Assembly (NCBI GenBank): GCA_036365455.1
Contig: JAWQUS010000001.1
Span: 22,981,001-23,045,000 of the forward strand
DNA: 64,000 nucleotides
Reading direction: 5' to 3'
From: Macrosoma leucophasiata
Taxonomy: Eukaryota > Arthropoda > Insecta > Lepidoptera > Hedylidae
Shown here: positions 1-11,000 of the stretch, in pieces
Position numbering within the stretch: position 1 is the first letter of the stretch
How the letters are laid out: every line of letters starts with the position of its first letter
The notes under the pieces: generated by a model
The model's input: only the letters and a program-made list of their open reading frames with translations
Database searches by the model: none
Told to the model about the DNA's origin: nothing
Translations under genes and position numbers: made by a program

Positions 1-888
1 ACCTCCTGCCTCCAATGCTCTTACCATCTGTACGCTGACGACTTACAGATATATACCCAGTCTGATGTCTCCAATATAGATCTTGCCATTGCTAAAATCA
101 ATAGGGACCTACAATCTGTATATGAGTGGTCACTAAGGTTTGGAATTTCTGTAAACCCTGCTAAGTGCCAAGCTATTATAATTGGAAGTACTTATTTTAC
201 TAACATTCTCGACACTGGTCATTTGCCTCCAATTTTATTTGACAATTCAGTTATTCCATTTGTCGACCATGTTAAGGATTTAGGGCTCTACATCGATTCC
301 AACTTAAAATGGAAAAAACAAGTTAGTAAAATCAGTCAGAATGCTATTGCCTCATTGCGGTCCCTTTATAGATTTAAGAACTTCTTACCATCCTGCACGA
401 AAATTCTCCTTGTACAATCTCTTGTCATACCCATTATTGATTATGCAGATGTTTGTTTCTCAGATATTACCCAGGAAAATCTCAATAAATTGGATCGTCT
501 ACTTAACAACTGTATACGTTTCATATTTGGCCTACGTAAATTCGACCACACCTCCCTTTACCGTTCCAAGCTCAAATGGCTTCCAATCCGCCAGAGAAGG
601 TCCTTACGGACGCTCTGTGTACTATTCTCTGTTATTAACGACCCTTGTTCCCCTAATTATCTCAAATCTAAATTTAATTTCCTGGGCGCCTCTCATAACC
701 TTTCCCTCCGTTCATCGGAAAATCTTATGCTTCAAATACCGTCTCACCGCTCTGGTTTTATTTCAAATTCTTTTGCTTTGAACGCAATTAAACTCTGGAA
801 CACGCTGCCCCTTGACATTCGTAGATCTCCCTCCAAATTATCATTTAAGCGGAAAGTATGTCGTTACTTTCTGCAATCATTTTCTTAA
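1..888 (+). mobile_element. LINE reverse transcriptase 3' part, CR1/Daphne-like (5' cut by window edge)
   Basis: An open frame runs from base 1 to the stop at 886-888 (295 codons) with no internal stop. It starts inside the reverse transcriptase at the catalytic motif LYADDLQIY (codons 10-18) and continues through the thumb and C-terminal region, with NPAKCQAIII, DLGLYIDSNLKW and LWNTLPLDIR typical of CR1/Daphne/Jockey-type non-LTR elements. The enzyme copies element RNA into DNA at a nicked target site. There is no host-gene signature. The open frame suggests a fairly recent insertion. The exact clade is inferred from motif style. Confidence 0.85.
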
Positions 889-1275
889 TGTTGGCTCTTC
901 ATCGTCTCATACTTATTTGCGTTTTGTTTTAATTTTATTGTTAGTTATGGTATTATATATTTATATTTATTTATTATATATATATTTATATATGCACAGA
1001 TTTATTAAAATTTATTATACATTATTTATTATTATTGTTACATGATAATATAGTATTTTATTTATATTATATAAATATAATTATTACATCTAATTTAAGG
1101 TAGTTATCTTTCTATTTTAAATACTTTCTCTCCAAGGTTTTTTTATTTGCACTCTCATCATCTTGTCTCACTACCCTAAGGTCGACTGGTAGAGAATGCC
1201 TTACGGCATTAAGTCCGCCTTATGTGCTTACATTGTGCATTAAAGCTTAAATAAATAAATAAATAAATAAATAAA
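889..1275 (+). mobile_element. 3' UTR and (TAAA)n tail of the LINE at 1-888
   Basis: AT-rich non-coding sequence follows the reverse transcriptase stop and ends in a TAAA tandem run at about 1248-1275. Short tandem tails of this kind mark the 3' end of many CR1/Daphne-like insertions. No gene is seen here. Confidence 0.65.
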
Positions 1276-1526
1276 ACCTCAATAGATGGGGCTGATTTAC
1301 TGGGTGTATGCTTACATTCAATGTGTTATTTTATAAAAAATCAATTGAGGCTACAGTGTCTTTTTGTCTTTATTGATATCGATAAAACAAAGCAGAAATT
1401 CGAGCTTTATCTGAATTAAATACGTTTATGTAGGTAAACCGGATTCAACTCTTTCAAGCAGTGCTTGAAGTAAATTTTCAATTAACCATAACTTCTTAAT
1501 TTTGACGAAACAAAGTGTGACGAAAG

Positions 1527-1587
1527 AACTTCGAATCCACTTAACGGATGTGAACCGCGTTCAAATCCGTTATGTGGATTCGAAGTT
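1527..1587. repeat. imperfect 28-bp inverted repeat
   Basis: Arms 1527-1554 and 1560-1587 match at 26 of 28 positions with a 5-nt spacer. The arms begin AACTTCGAATCCAC. It lies in otherwise featureless sequence, 1276-1665. It could be a small fold-back element or the end of a MITE. Confidence 0.6.
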
Positions 1588-1665
1588 ATAACGTACCAGA
1601 CAGACGGACAGACAAAAATTCCAAAAATTGTTTTGTTTTTGTTACTCTTCTTTAATATATATTTA

Positions 1666-1811
1666 CCCCCTTATTCATAAACGTACTTTAGATACGTTTT
1701 AGCTATAGAATGCTTTGTCTTTGTTAGCTGCATTGTCAAATGTGCAGGACAGAAAAGGACAAAGGAGAGATTAGCAACACTTTAGCTAAAATACATTTAT
1801 GAATAAGGGGG
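1666..1811. mobile_element. 146-bp MITE (CCCCCTTATTCATAAACGT ends), copy 1
   Basis: The terminal inverted repeats are CCCCCTTATTCATAAACGT and, at the other end, its near-complement (TTATGAATAAGGGGG). TTA flanks both sides. A second copy of the same length is at 59138-59283. Short length, inverted ends and a TTA duplication fit a non-autonomous PIF/Harbinger-type or piggyBac-type MITE; the superfamily is inferred. Confidence 0.8.
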
Positions 1812-2063
1812 TTAATGTAGACACTCTAATTTTACTGTCTTATTATTATAGTACCTATAGATATCTTCATAATTTTACTTTTAGATAGAAGTAAAAAACA
1901 TGGCCTTTCCACCAAAATGCTTCTGTTAAGTAGCAGCCTATCAGCAGAGAATATTGCTATCAGTCCTATGCGGTTCAGATTGTTCAGTCATTCAATTTTT
2001 GGTCATGTCGAGTAATTAAATTAAGTTCAATTTTCTGTAAACTGAACGTCCTGTACTTAGTAA

Positions 2064-2351
2064 TTTTTTTTTTTTTGTAATGAAAGTGGCAAACAAGCAT
2101 GCAGTTCACATTGATGTTAAGTGATGACTGCAGTCCATAGACACCCACACAAAGACCAAGGTCAAAGTGCAGATGCGTTACCACTCCTGAGGCCTAAGGT
2201 GTTACGCCTCTGTGCCGGAAATTGCATGGCCGTACATTACCACCTGACCGGAACACGATAGTGCTGAACAATACCATTTAGCGGCAAGTATATTAGGTAA
2301 TGCGGTGGTGCCTACGCCCGCAAGCTCCGTCGCTGGAGCTCTACCACCAGT
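2064..2351 (-). mobile_element. Rep-A retroposon-like repeat (reference description)
   Basis: Rep-A is the commonest repeat of the window. Read in its own sense it begins ACTGGTGGTAGAGCTCC, passes through CACTATCGTGTTCCGG and GGCACAGAGGCATAACACC, and ends GCCACTTCCATTACAT followed by a poly(A) run, about 290 bp in all. The poly(A) end and variable 5' truncation fit a SINE or other retroposon moved by LINE machinery. I could not identify clear tRNA A and B boxes in it. This copy is on the minus strand, so its poly(A) reads as the T-run at 2064-2076. Confidence 0.8.
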
Positions 2352-2595
2352 AAAATGTAAAAGTCATTCGAAATGGGTGGTTTAGTTCGTGTTCGTAGGT
2401 AGTCTGTTAAAGGATAGGGAGGAGTACCACGTTGGGCCCGCGCCTTGTACACTATATCAAAAGATAGAGAAAAATACGTAGAATCATGGAAAAGTGAATA
2501 TAATAATTATTTTATGTTATTTTTGTATGACAACAAGGTTTGGTCTAGGAATGACGACATTAATATGTCACTATATTGCTACTATGACATTCTTG

Positions 2596-2667
2596 TTTTT
2601 TTTTTTGAATTAAACGATTTGAATAGCTATTTACAGCTATTCAAATCGTTTAATTCAAAAAAAAAAA
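2596..2667. repeat. perfect 33-bp inverted repeat (hairpin)
   Basis: Arms 2596-2628 and 2635-2667 are exact reverse complements around the spacer ATTTAC. Each arm carries an 11-nt T (or A) run followed by GAATTAAACGATTTGAATAGCT. No coding frame explains it. Confidence 0.9.
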
Positions 2668-3118
2668 TTTAGTATTTTATGCTTCTTTTCTCAATATAGC
2701 ATATTATGTACAGGCCCAAGCTCAATACATTTTGGAACGTCTCCTTTAACTGATAAATAGCCTGTGAACGAAACCACGATAATTAAACCAAATAGGTAAG
2801 ACGTACAACAATAGAAACAGCTAGTAATACGCGTTTTAGATATATGGATTTATACATATACATAGGTAGATACCATATAGCTAGTATACCCAACTAAATT
2901 ATTCAAATTAAAAAAAGTTCTACCTTGCTTGATAACATTTGCCCTTTATCATTCTTGCCATCAATTAGCGTTATTATCCGACTTGAATGCTTAGGTGTTT
3001 TATTGTGAATCATATCTTAGTAATTAATGCAACATGCATGGTATCTGCATTTAAAATTAGTTACAAAGTCCACTAAATATCTTGTTGTTACAATATAAAG
3101 TTTTGTTAAACATAAATT
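2668..3118. other. AT-rich sequence, nothing recognised
   Basis: No open frame with protein-like composition, no RNA gene and no repeat family seen elsewhere in the window is visible here. Confidence 0.5.
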
Positions 3119-3547
3119 AAAGCGGCCAAGTGTGAGTCGGCCTCGCGCACGAAAGTTTCCGTACCATAATTCCGTACCGTATAAAATTACGTTTGGGGTA
3201 TGACCCCTGCTGTGATGAGCCCCTCTTTAATATTCATTGTATTTTTATTTTATTATTTATTTTAAAAGATAATATAGGTATACAACAAAATATTATCTGA
3301 AAATTTTTAGGCGTCTACCTGCAACCGTTATTTTAATATTGATCAAATATACGAAAAAAACACGTTTATTGTATGGGGATGCCCTTTATTATTTTTATGT
3401 TTAGTACCTATTTGTTGATAATACATAATTTGTGAAAATTTCAGCCTTCTAACTATCACGGTTCATGAGATACAGCGTGGCGACAGACAGACAGCGGAGG
3501 CTTAGTAATAGGGTCCCGTTTTTACCTTTTAGGTACGGAACCCTAAA
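3119..3547. repeat. interspersed repeat with GGTTCCGTACC / GGTACGGAACC ends
   Basis: The block starts AAAGCGGCCAAGTGTGAGTC, soon followed by CGAAAGTTTCCGTACC, and ends GGTACGGAACCCTAA, so its ends carry a short inverted motif. It also holds a GACAGACAGACAGCGG stretch. I believe this type is common in lepidopteran genomes; I cannot assign its class from one copy. Confidence 0.6.
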
Positions 3548-3556
3548 AAAATATTC

Positions 3557-3831
3557 ACTGGTGGTACTGTTCCAATGTAGGACCTCGAGAGCGTAGGCAC
3601 CACCGCATTACCTAATCTCTCTGCCGTCAAATGGTAGTGTTCAGCACTATCGTGTTCCGGTTAGATGGTAATATATGGTGCCGTAATATCTATCATACAG
3701 ACAAAACAACTGAGGTCTCAGGGGTGGCAACGCATCTGCATTTTGACATCTGGCCTATAGGCTACTGTCATCACTGAACATCAATGTGAACTGCATGCTT
3801 GTGGTGTGTGTACCACCTTTCTTCGAACCTT
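3557..3831 (+). mobile_element. Rep-A copy, diverged
   Basis: It begins ACTGGTGGTACTGTTCC and retains the CACTATCGTGTTCCGG core, but the poly(A) end is lost after GCATGCTTGTGG. Confidence 0.7.
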
Positions 3832-3925
3832 TCATAGGAACACGACGACCCGATTCTTCCGCTGGTGCAGTCCGTCGACCGCACAATGTGATCTGATTTA
3901 TTACCTGTATATGTAATTCTGCTTT

Positions 3926-4193
3926 ACTGGTGGTAGAGCTCCAGTGACGGAGCTCACAGGTGTAGTCACCACCGCATATACCTTATATACTTGTCGCTAA
4001 ATGGTAGTGTTCAGCACTATCGTGTTCCGGTTAGGTGGTAATGTACGGCTCTGTAATTTTCGGCACAGAGGCATAACACATTAGGCCTCAGAAGTGGTAA
4101 CGCATCTGCATTTTAACTTTGATCTTTGTGTGGGTGTCTATAACATCAATGTGAACTGCATGCTTGTTTGCCACTTCCATTACATAAAAAAAA
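3926..4193 (+). mobile_element. Rep-A copy with poly(A)
   Basis: A nearly complete copy from ACTGGTGGTAGAGCTCC to CATTACATAAAAAAAA. It lies about 95 bp after the previous copy, in the same direction. Confidence 0.8.
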
Positions 4194-4375
4194 CTTATGT
4201 TGAATGCGTGTTTTAATCTTTGTTCACTTACGATGCATACAAAATTATCATAACAAGTTTTAAAGACTTATTTACGTGGTCTAAGCGGTATCTGATTATT
4301 GTATGTAATGTATGGAATCTGATGATAACCAACCAGCTTACGATATTTGTATCAATTAAATCGCGTAACATAACT

Positions 4376-4502
4376 CGATGACTAGAGCAAAAAAAATGCA
4401 CCGCCCCTAATCGCATATGTCTTATGTGTCCCTCCGCAACGTCCTAAGCTTAGGTTAACCCCACAGGGGTCTCCCTTAGGCAGTTGCGCTAACTTTTATT
4501 TA
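4376..4502 (-). repeat. Rep-D copy (matches 49866-50001)
   Basis: The sequence holds CGCCCCTAATCGCATATG and CTCCCTTAGGCAGTTGCG, the reverse complement of a block at 49866-50001. A weaker match is near 11,420. Function unknown; probably part of a transposable element. Confidence 0.6.
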
Positions 4503-4505
4503 GAC

Positions 4506-4815
4506 ATGAAAAAAGGCATGCTCCGATGGTTCGGGCATATAGAGATAATGTCGAATGAGCGAATGACTAAACAGATAAACAATGCGAATGTGAATGGTTG
4601 CAGAGGCCCAGGAAGACCAAGACTGACCTACCATGACCAAATAGGTCGAGTTCTGTCTGATAGTGCGGTCAAAATTCTTATGAATCGGCGTGCATGTATG
4701 AATAGAATGATGAATATATATGAGGCACGAGAGGTATGTCAGGACCGGGATATCTGGCGCTCTACACTCTTTGCCTACCCCGTTAACCTGGCGTGAAGAT
4801 ACATACATACATTCG
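4506..4815 (+). mobile_element. RTE-type LINE, 3' terminal fragment, degraded
   Basis: The translation from 4506 to the stop at 4796 ([36 protein letters not shown]) is the C-terminal end of the same reverse transcriptase seen at 37807-38776 and 8741-9455, with more substitutions. It is followed by the family's CATA-type tandem tail. It is an old, strongly 5'-truncated copy, not a host gene. Confidence 0.85.
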
Positions 4816-4938
4816 TTTATTTAGGCTGGAGCGGCTTCTGCGCTCGTCGGTTGCCCGGTGCCGTGTAACTATCGATAGTTCGGCATCGCTAACCTGAATT
4901 TGCAACCACCTATTCAATCTTCTGTTCTTTGTTGACAG

Positions 4939-5076
4939 CATGACATATGGGCGTTTATGCAAAGCAGTCCTCTTTTCCGTCACCCCGACACCACACTCCC
5001 GCTGGACGAGCAGAGGCATCTCACCACCAAACGCATGTATGCTGTATACAACGAAAGTTTTACACCGGTCGAAAAG
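4939..5076 (+). CDS. ACOX3: ACOX3 exon 1 of those visible
   Basis: Acceptor TTGTTGACAG, donor GTGAGT, 46 codons, ends in phase 0. It encodes [20 protein letters not shown] and [11 protein letters not shown], the N-terminal alpha domain. An upstream exon with the start codon is needed; I did not find it between 1 and 4938. Confidence 0.88.
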
Positions 5077-8000
5077 GTGAGTAATTTTATAAGAGCATTA
5101 CTTAATTTTGTCCGTCTAGTTTGCCCTTAGGAGGTCAGCATGGAAAATTAAGACACTTATAGTTTAATTCACTATCATTTTCTTTATCATTTTGATTTTT
5201 GTTACATTTAACATTCATTTTTAATTAATGTTGAATGTAACTTCACGCCTGTAATCCCCGAAGGGGTAGGCAGAGGTAAATGCATATCAAGCATACATGC
5301 AAACACCCACGATTCGCCGGTTACGTTTGTAACAGGTGGCGAGCCTGTTGACATCTCCGGGCACATTACCAAACTTCGGAATACTGGGAAATTTTTAGAA
5401 TGTGGAAAAATCCCAATAGAACCAGAGATAAAGGACTTTACACCATTATCTCTGATAACCCCCTACCCGGGAATCGAACCCAGTACCTCAGCGTAGTAGT
5501 AGTGGCCTGCTACCACTAGGCTACCGAGGCAGTTATTTATGTTGAATTTTACACATATTTATTTTTAATTATTAAGAACTGTACCTTTTTTTAAAGCGCG
5601 CTATTATTTGCATGTATGCTCGAATGTATGCATTTACCTGGCCTATCCCGGGATGGGTAGCTAAATGCTAACATTCTATGAGGGATTACAAACGTGAATT
5701 AAATTGTATGTAATAAAATATTACCAAAATAACTTATCAAGATATTGTCGAAATGTAAAGCGCCACGACACGACAGGACACGGTTGACGACCATATTATT
5801 ATGGATTTTCCATCGTTTGATATTCCTTGTAGCGCCTTACTCTTAACGACTTTGATGCCAGATGTTCAATACATCTTATAATTTGAAATACAGTCTAAAC
5901 AATCCTAAAATTGCTTGTCAACGATCTTGATATTAATTTATGTTGGGGCTGTAAATGTGAAAGTATGAGTTTGATGGTAGATTATACAATGTCATACCTT
6001 TTACAGATCGTAGAAGACCCAAGAGTGTTCCAGGCTGAAACCGAAGCGCTGTTCATGTTCGACAGCTCATTGGCTGTCAAATTGTCTCTAACGTTCCGCA
6101 TGTTTGCCAACACCATCCAAGGTACCTATTAAGCTATTGCATAGCTTCTATCGCGGGCCTTGAGCGCGGGGACCGAATTCAGAAATTCCGTAACGAAAAA
6201 ACCTGACTCTCCGGATTACACATTTTAAACTCATTTAAAGAAAGTCATGTATAATTTCGGCGTCCGACATCGTGGGTAGCCTGGCCGAGCTCTAAGGTCT
6301 CGTGGGTAAGTCTAAGGCGCTGGTTTAAGGCACCAGTCTCTTCGGAGGCGTGGGTTCGAATCCCACCGCTGCCAAGATTGTTTTTGTTCATTTTTTTTTA
6401 TTGTTTGTTTTTCCATTCAATATTTAAAAAGTGGTAAATATTAATAGAAAATTATTGTTTCATTTTTCTTTTATTTGCATTTTATTTTGCATAATTTTAG
6501 ATAATGATGTAAATGCAATAGCTTTACCGCGGCAGTCCCCGAGTGCCACACGTCTTTTTTTTAATAGGTAGGATTAACAAAGGTGGCAAACAGGCTGCAG
6601 CCCACATGGATGTTAAGTGATGACTGCAGCCTATAGACATTTACATAAAAACACTTACACAAAGACCAGAGGTCAAAATACAGATACTTTACCACTCATG
6701 AGGCCTAAGGTGTTATGTCTCTGTGCCGGGAATCACAGGGCCGTACATTACCACCCTTCCGAAACACGATAGTACTGAACACTACCATTTAGCGGCAAGA
6801 ATATTGAGTAATGCGGTGATGCCTACGCCCCCGAGTTCCTTCACTGGAGCTCTACCACCAGTAAAACCTGCCCAGCAAATAACAAAAAATTACATTCAAG
6901 GTATCGGTCGGCCGCACCACTATCACTTCGTTGAGGACATACAGAAGGCCAAGATTGGAGGGTGTTTCGCCCTAACCGAAGTGTCCCATGGCTCCAACGC
7001 GAAAGGCATGAGACTGACGGCTACATACTGTCCGGAGAGAAAGCAGTTTTTGTTGCAAACGCCAGATTTTGAAGCTGCCAAGTTTTGGGTCGGTGCAATG
7101 GGTAAGTACATCAAGTCCATGTTGTATGATTTATTTAATACTAGCGACCCGCCCCGGCTTCGCACGGGTAGCATTGATTATATTGTGGGAACGCGCCCGA
7201 CTTCTTTGACAAAAACCTATATCTCCGTAAATATAACTACGATATTGATAAATTATGTATACAACGTGTAACAGGATTGAATGTACAACCCGAAACTAGT
7301 TTGTTCAGAATCGATAACCGAAACCATTTAAGGCATTTTCGATATAGGTAACATTTCGTCCCAAAATTAATTACAATTAAGGAAATTATGGTCACCCATT
7401 TGGTGAATAGTCAATACAAACGAAAATGAGACTAATGTATATCCAAAATAAAATGCTAATCTCAACAAGTTTATTAGAACTCGTTGAGACGTGCATTTTA
7501 TTATTAATAATAATTTAAGAAATAAAGTAGTGAAAATGAATCTTATTACTAGCGAGTGATAAATAGGGGTACGCAGGTTACGCTACATCACATTGCGATA
7601 GTGTACGTGTGTGAGTTGGTTTGTGTTTTATGTGCGGTCGTAAGTAGAGGTAGGATAAGTATGCATAGGGTGTACATACTGTTCGTACAAATTGAGGACA
7701 ACTTGTTTCTTAAATAAAAAATATTTAATAATTAAAAATGCAATTTCAGGCATGTATTATAATTATAACTCGATTTTCTAATCGAGGTGTTTAAGAGTGT
7801 GCATTATTCGCGTTACATGTTGTATAAACTTTTCTCCGAAAACCCACTTTCCAACATTTCACACAGGAGCAAGATCCGTTCGCAATTTTGCTAGATTAGC
7901 GCATACATACAGACAGAGAAATAGGAGGACTTTACTTTATATGTTGTGTTGACTAGCGGCTCGCCCCGGCTTCGCACCGGTGCAATGAATGTTATATAGC

Positions 8001-11000
8001 CTAGCCTACCCCACTTTTCCTGGTGGTAGAGCTCCAGTGACGGAGCTCGCGGGCGTAGGCACCACCGCATTACCTAATATACTTGCCGTTAAATGGTAGT
8101 GTTCAGCACTATCGTGTTCCGGTCAGGTGGTAATGTACGGCTCTGTAATTTCCGGCACAGAGGCATAACACCTAATGCCTCAGGAGTGGCAGCGCATTTG
8201 CATTTTGACCTCTGGTCATTGTGTGGGTGTCTATAGGCTGCAGTCATCACTTAACATCAATGTGAACTGCACGCTTGTTTGCCACTTTTATAACATAAAA
8301 AAAAAAAAAAATTGTCATTCAGTGAAGATTGCAGCTTTCTCATGGTGAAAGAATTTTTGCAATCGTTCCAGTAGTTTTTGTGTGAAAACGTTACAAACAT
8401 ACATACAAAAACACAAATGTTACCTCTTTACAATATTAGTATAGAAATAAATGAAACAATATCGCAGTGATTCAGTATAGTTCTTTAGTTGAATCGTAAT
8501 AAAAAATGCATAATGCGGGCTTTATCTGCAATTTTTTACGCACGTTAGCAGATTTAAAAGATTAATATTCCGTCGTGATAATTAATGCAAATTAAGAAAT
8601 TGTGTATCTTTACTTCGTCTTTTTATCTACATAAATCTGAAAGATAACAAGATTTTTTTGTTTGATTAACTAATTAATAAAGTAACAAAAAAATACTATT
8701 GACTTCCTAATTAAGGAGGATCCTTTGTACATTTCTATATTACGTACGTATGTATCTTCACGCCAGGTCCCTAACGGGGTAGGCAGAGAGTGTAGAGCGC
8801 CAGACATCCCGGTTCTGACAAACCTCTCGTGCCTCGTCTACCTTCATCATTCTCTTCATACATGCACGCCGATTCCTAAGACTTTTGACCCCACCATCAG
8901 ACAGTACTCGACCTATTTGGTCATGGTAGGTCAGCCTTGGTCTTCCTGGGCCTCTGCAACCATCCACATTCGCATTGTATATCTGTTTAGTCATTCGCTC
9001 ATTCGACATTCTTTCTATATGCCCGAACCATCGGAGCATGCCTTTTTTCATTTTTACACCGATACTATCATTCACACAAAGTCTCTTTTTTACATCTTCA
9101 TTACGAACGCGATCGGTGAGTGATACACCGCAGATCTTGCGCAAAGATCTCATCTCGACCGCGTTCAACTTACTTTCATGCTCTTTCCTGCATACCCAGC
9201 TCTCGCTTCCATATAAAAGCGTTGGAGTAAGTACAGCATTATGTACGGCTAGTCGAGCCCGCTGGCTGAGATGTTTAGATTCTAGCAGCTTACCCAACGC
9301 TCCATTCACGCAATTCCCAGCAAGCACTCTTCTTTCTATGTCAGTGGTGTACCTACCATCCTTGCTAAAAGCACATCCAAGATATACAATTTCATCAACT
9401 TGTTCTAACACTGCATCATCTACTACTACCCTTGCATTTGTTCTCTGTTCATCTCATATCATCATACGTACGTTAAGTAGTATTTAATATGTTTGTGTCT
9501 CTGTGTTGAGGTTGATAGTGTAGGTATACTAGAGATGCCACGAATATTCGGCCATTATTCGGTATTCGGCCGAATATCGAATAAAATAAATCATCTATGC
9601 CGGAATTTTAATTCGATTCCTGGTTTGCCATTTTCAGTGTTGCAACGTAATGACAACTGCTAAATAGTGACGTTGCGAAATTAATCGATACAAAAATGAA
9701 ATATTTCCGAATCGATTCAATTCGTTTAAAGTATATCTAAACAACTACTATTTTAGCGCAGTAGTTTCGTTTTTCGCGTACTTATAGGCGTTGCGGATCA
9801 TTACTTATTCAGTAAGCGTCAAAACTTTTCGTAAACGTTTTTTTTTTCGTTAGGGACAATGTGTTTACGTCTGTTTGTGAGTACTTGGCTGAGGATTCAT
9901 TTTGATAGTAAACCGAAACAATTATACACATAAAGTTAAAAAAACTAGCTATTAAAGCTCTTTTATTATAAGTTTTGTTTTTTAAAAACATTAACTTTTA
10001 ATATAATATTGCAATGGTTACAAATAAATAAATAATTATTGTGAATAATAATGGTTTTATTTTCAATAAAAACGACCAATAAATCTTAAAACTGGCAAAC
10101 CAATATTATAATTACATAAACATAAAATCGCGATTTTTATCGATGGTTGGGTCCATCACTGTTATGTTAAATGAGGTATCATTATTTTACGAAGTGACAG
10201 TAGCTAATGTCAAATTGGGAATCGAATTAAAAGTTCGGGTATAATACCACATTTTATTCAAGAATGCGATATTTTCATCATAAATGAGTATATATTAATA
10301 GGATGGTAAGTTATGAAAAATAAAATATTTCGGCATTTGTTAACAATAAACGATTGCGCTTTTCATCATATATAATACCGGCTTCTGAAAAATGTCTTTC
10401 TTTCGTCTTAGTCCACCGATGTGGAGCGCTTCCAAATGGAGTGCCCGTGAATGGCCACTTTTAAATTGCCTCATAACCAAATTCTTTATATCCAACCAAA
10501 CCATCATAACCAAATATTTACCATGCGGAGAGAAGCAAAGAAGTAGTATTATTAAAATGAAGAACGAATAGTTCAGAGTGAATGTCGTTTTTCTAATGAA
10601 ATGTAATACCGTTAGACATGATATGGAAATATTAAAATGTGTTACTTTGAACTCAATTGAAATGTTAATTAATTCTTTTGTTCATTCACCAAACCATTGA
10701 GGTGGTCCCGGTACATAATATTAATTTAAATATGTGAATTTACAAATACTAAAGAAAACTATATGATAAGTACACAAAATTTATAATGATTATAAGTAAG
10801 TGAAAAAAGTTGGTGTATAGATAATAAAAATATAAAAGATTAATTAGATTATAAATTAACTCTGACTTTTTGTATCGAGTTTCTTTTGAAATCTAACGAT
10901 GCATTAAATTAAGTAATGCGTATTTTATGCGTCACCTCGCATTTGCGTTTATAATTATTGTATAATATTAACAAAATAAAATTGTATTACGTTAACTGCC

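Noticed and set aside
6723..7271. Single 182-codon gene across 6723-7271
   Set aside because: The frame joins reversed Rep-A sequence to ACOX3 exon 3 by chance; the true exon is 6901-7101 with consensus splice sites.
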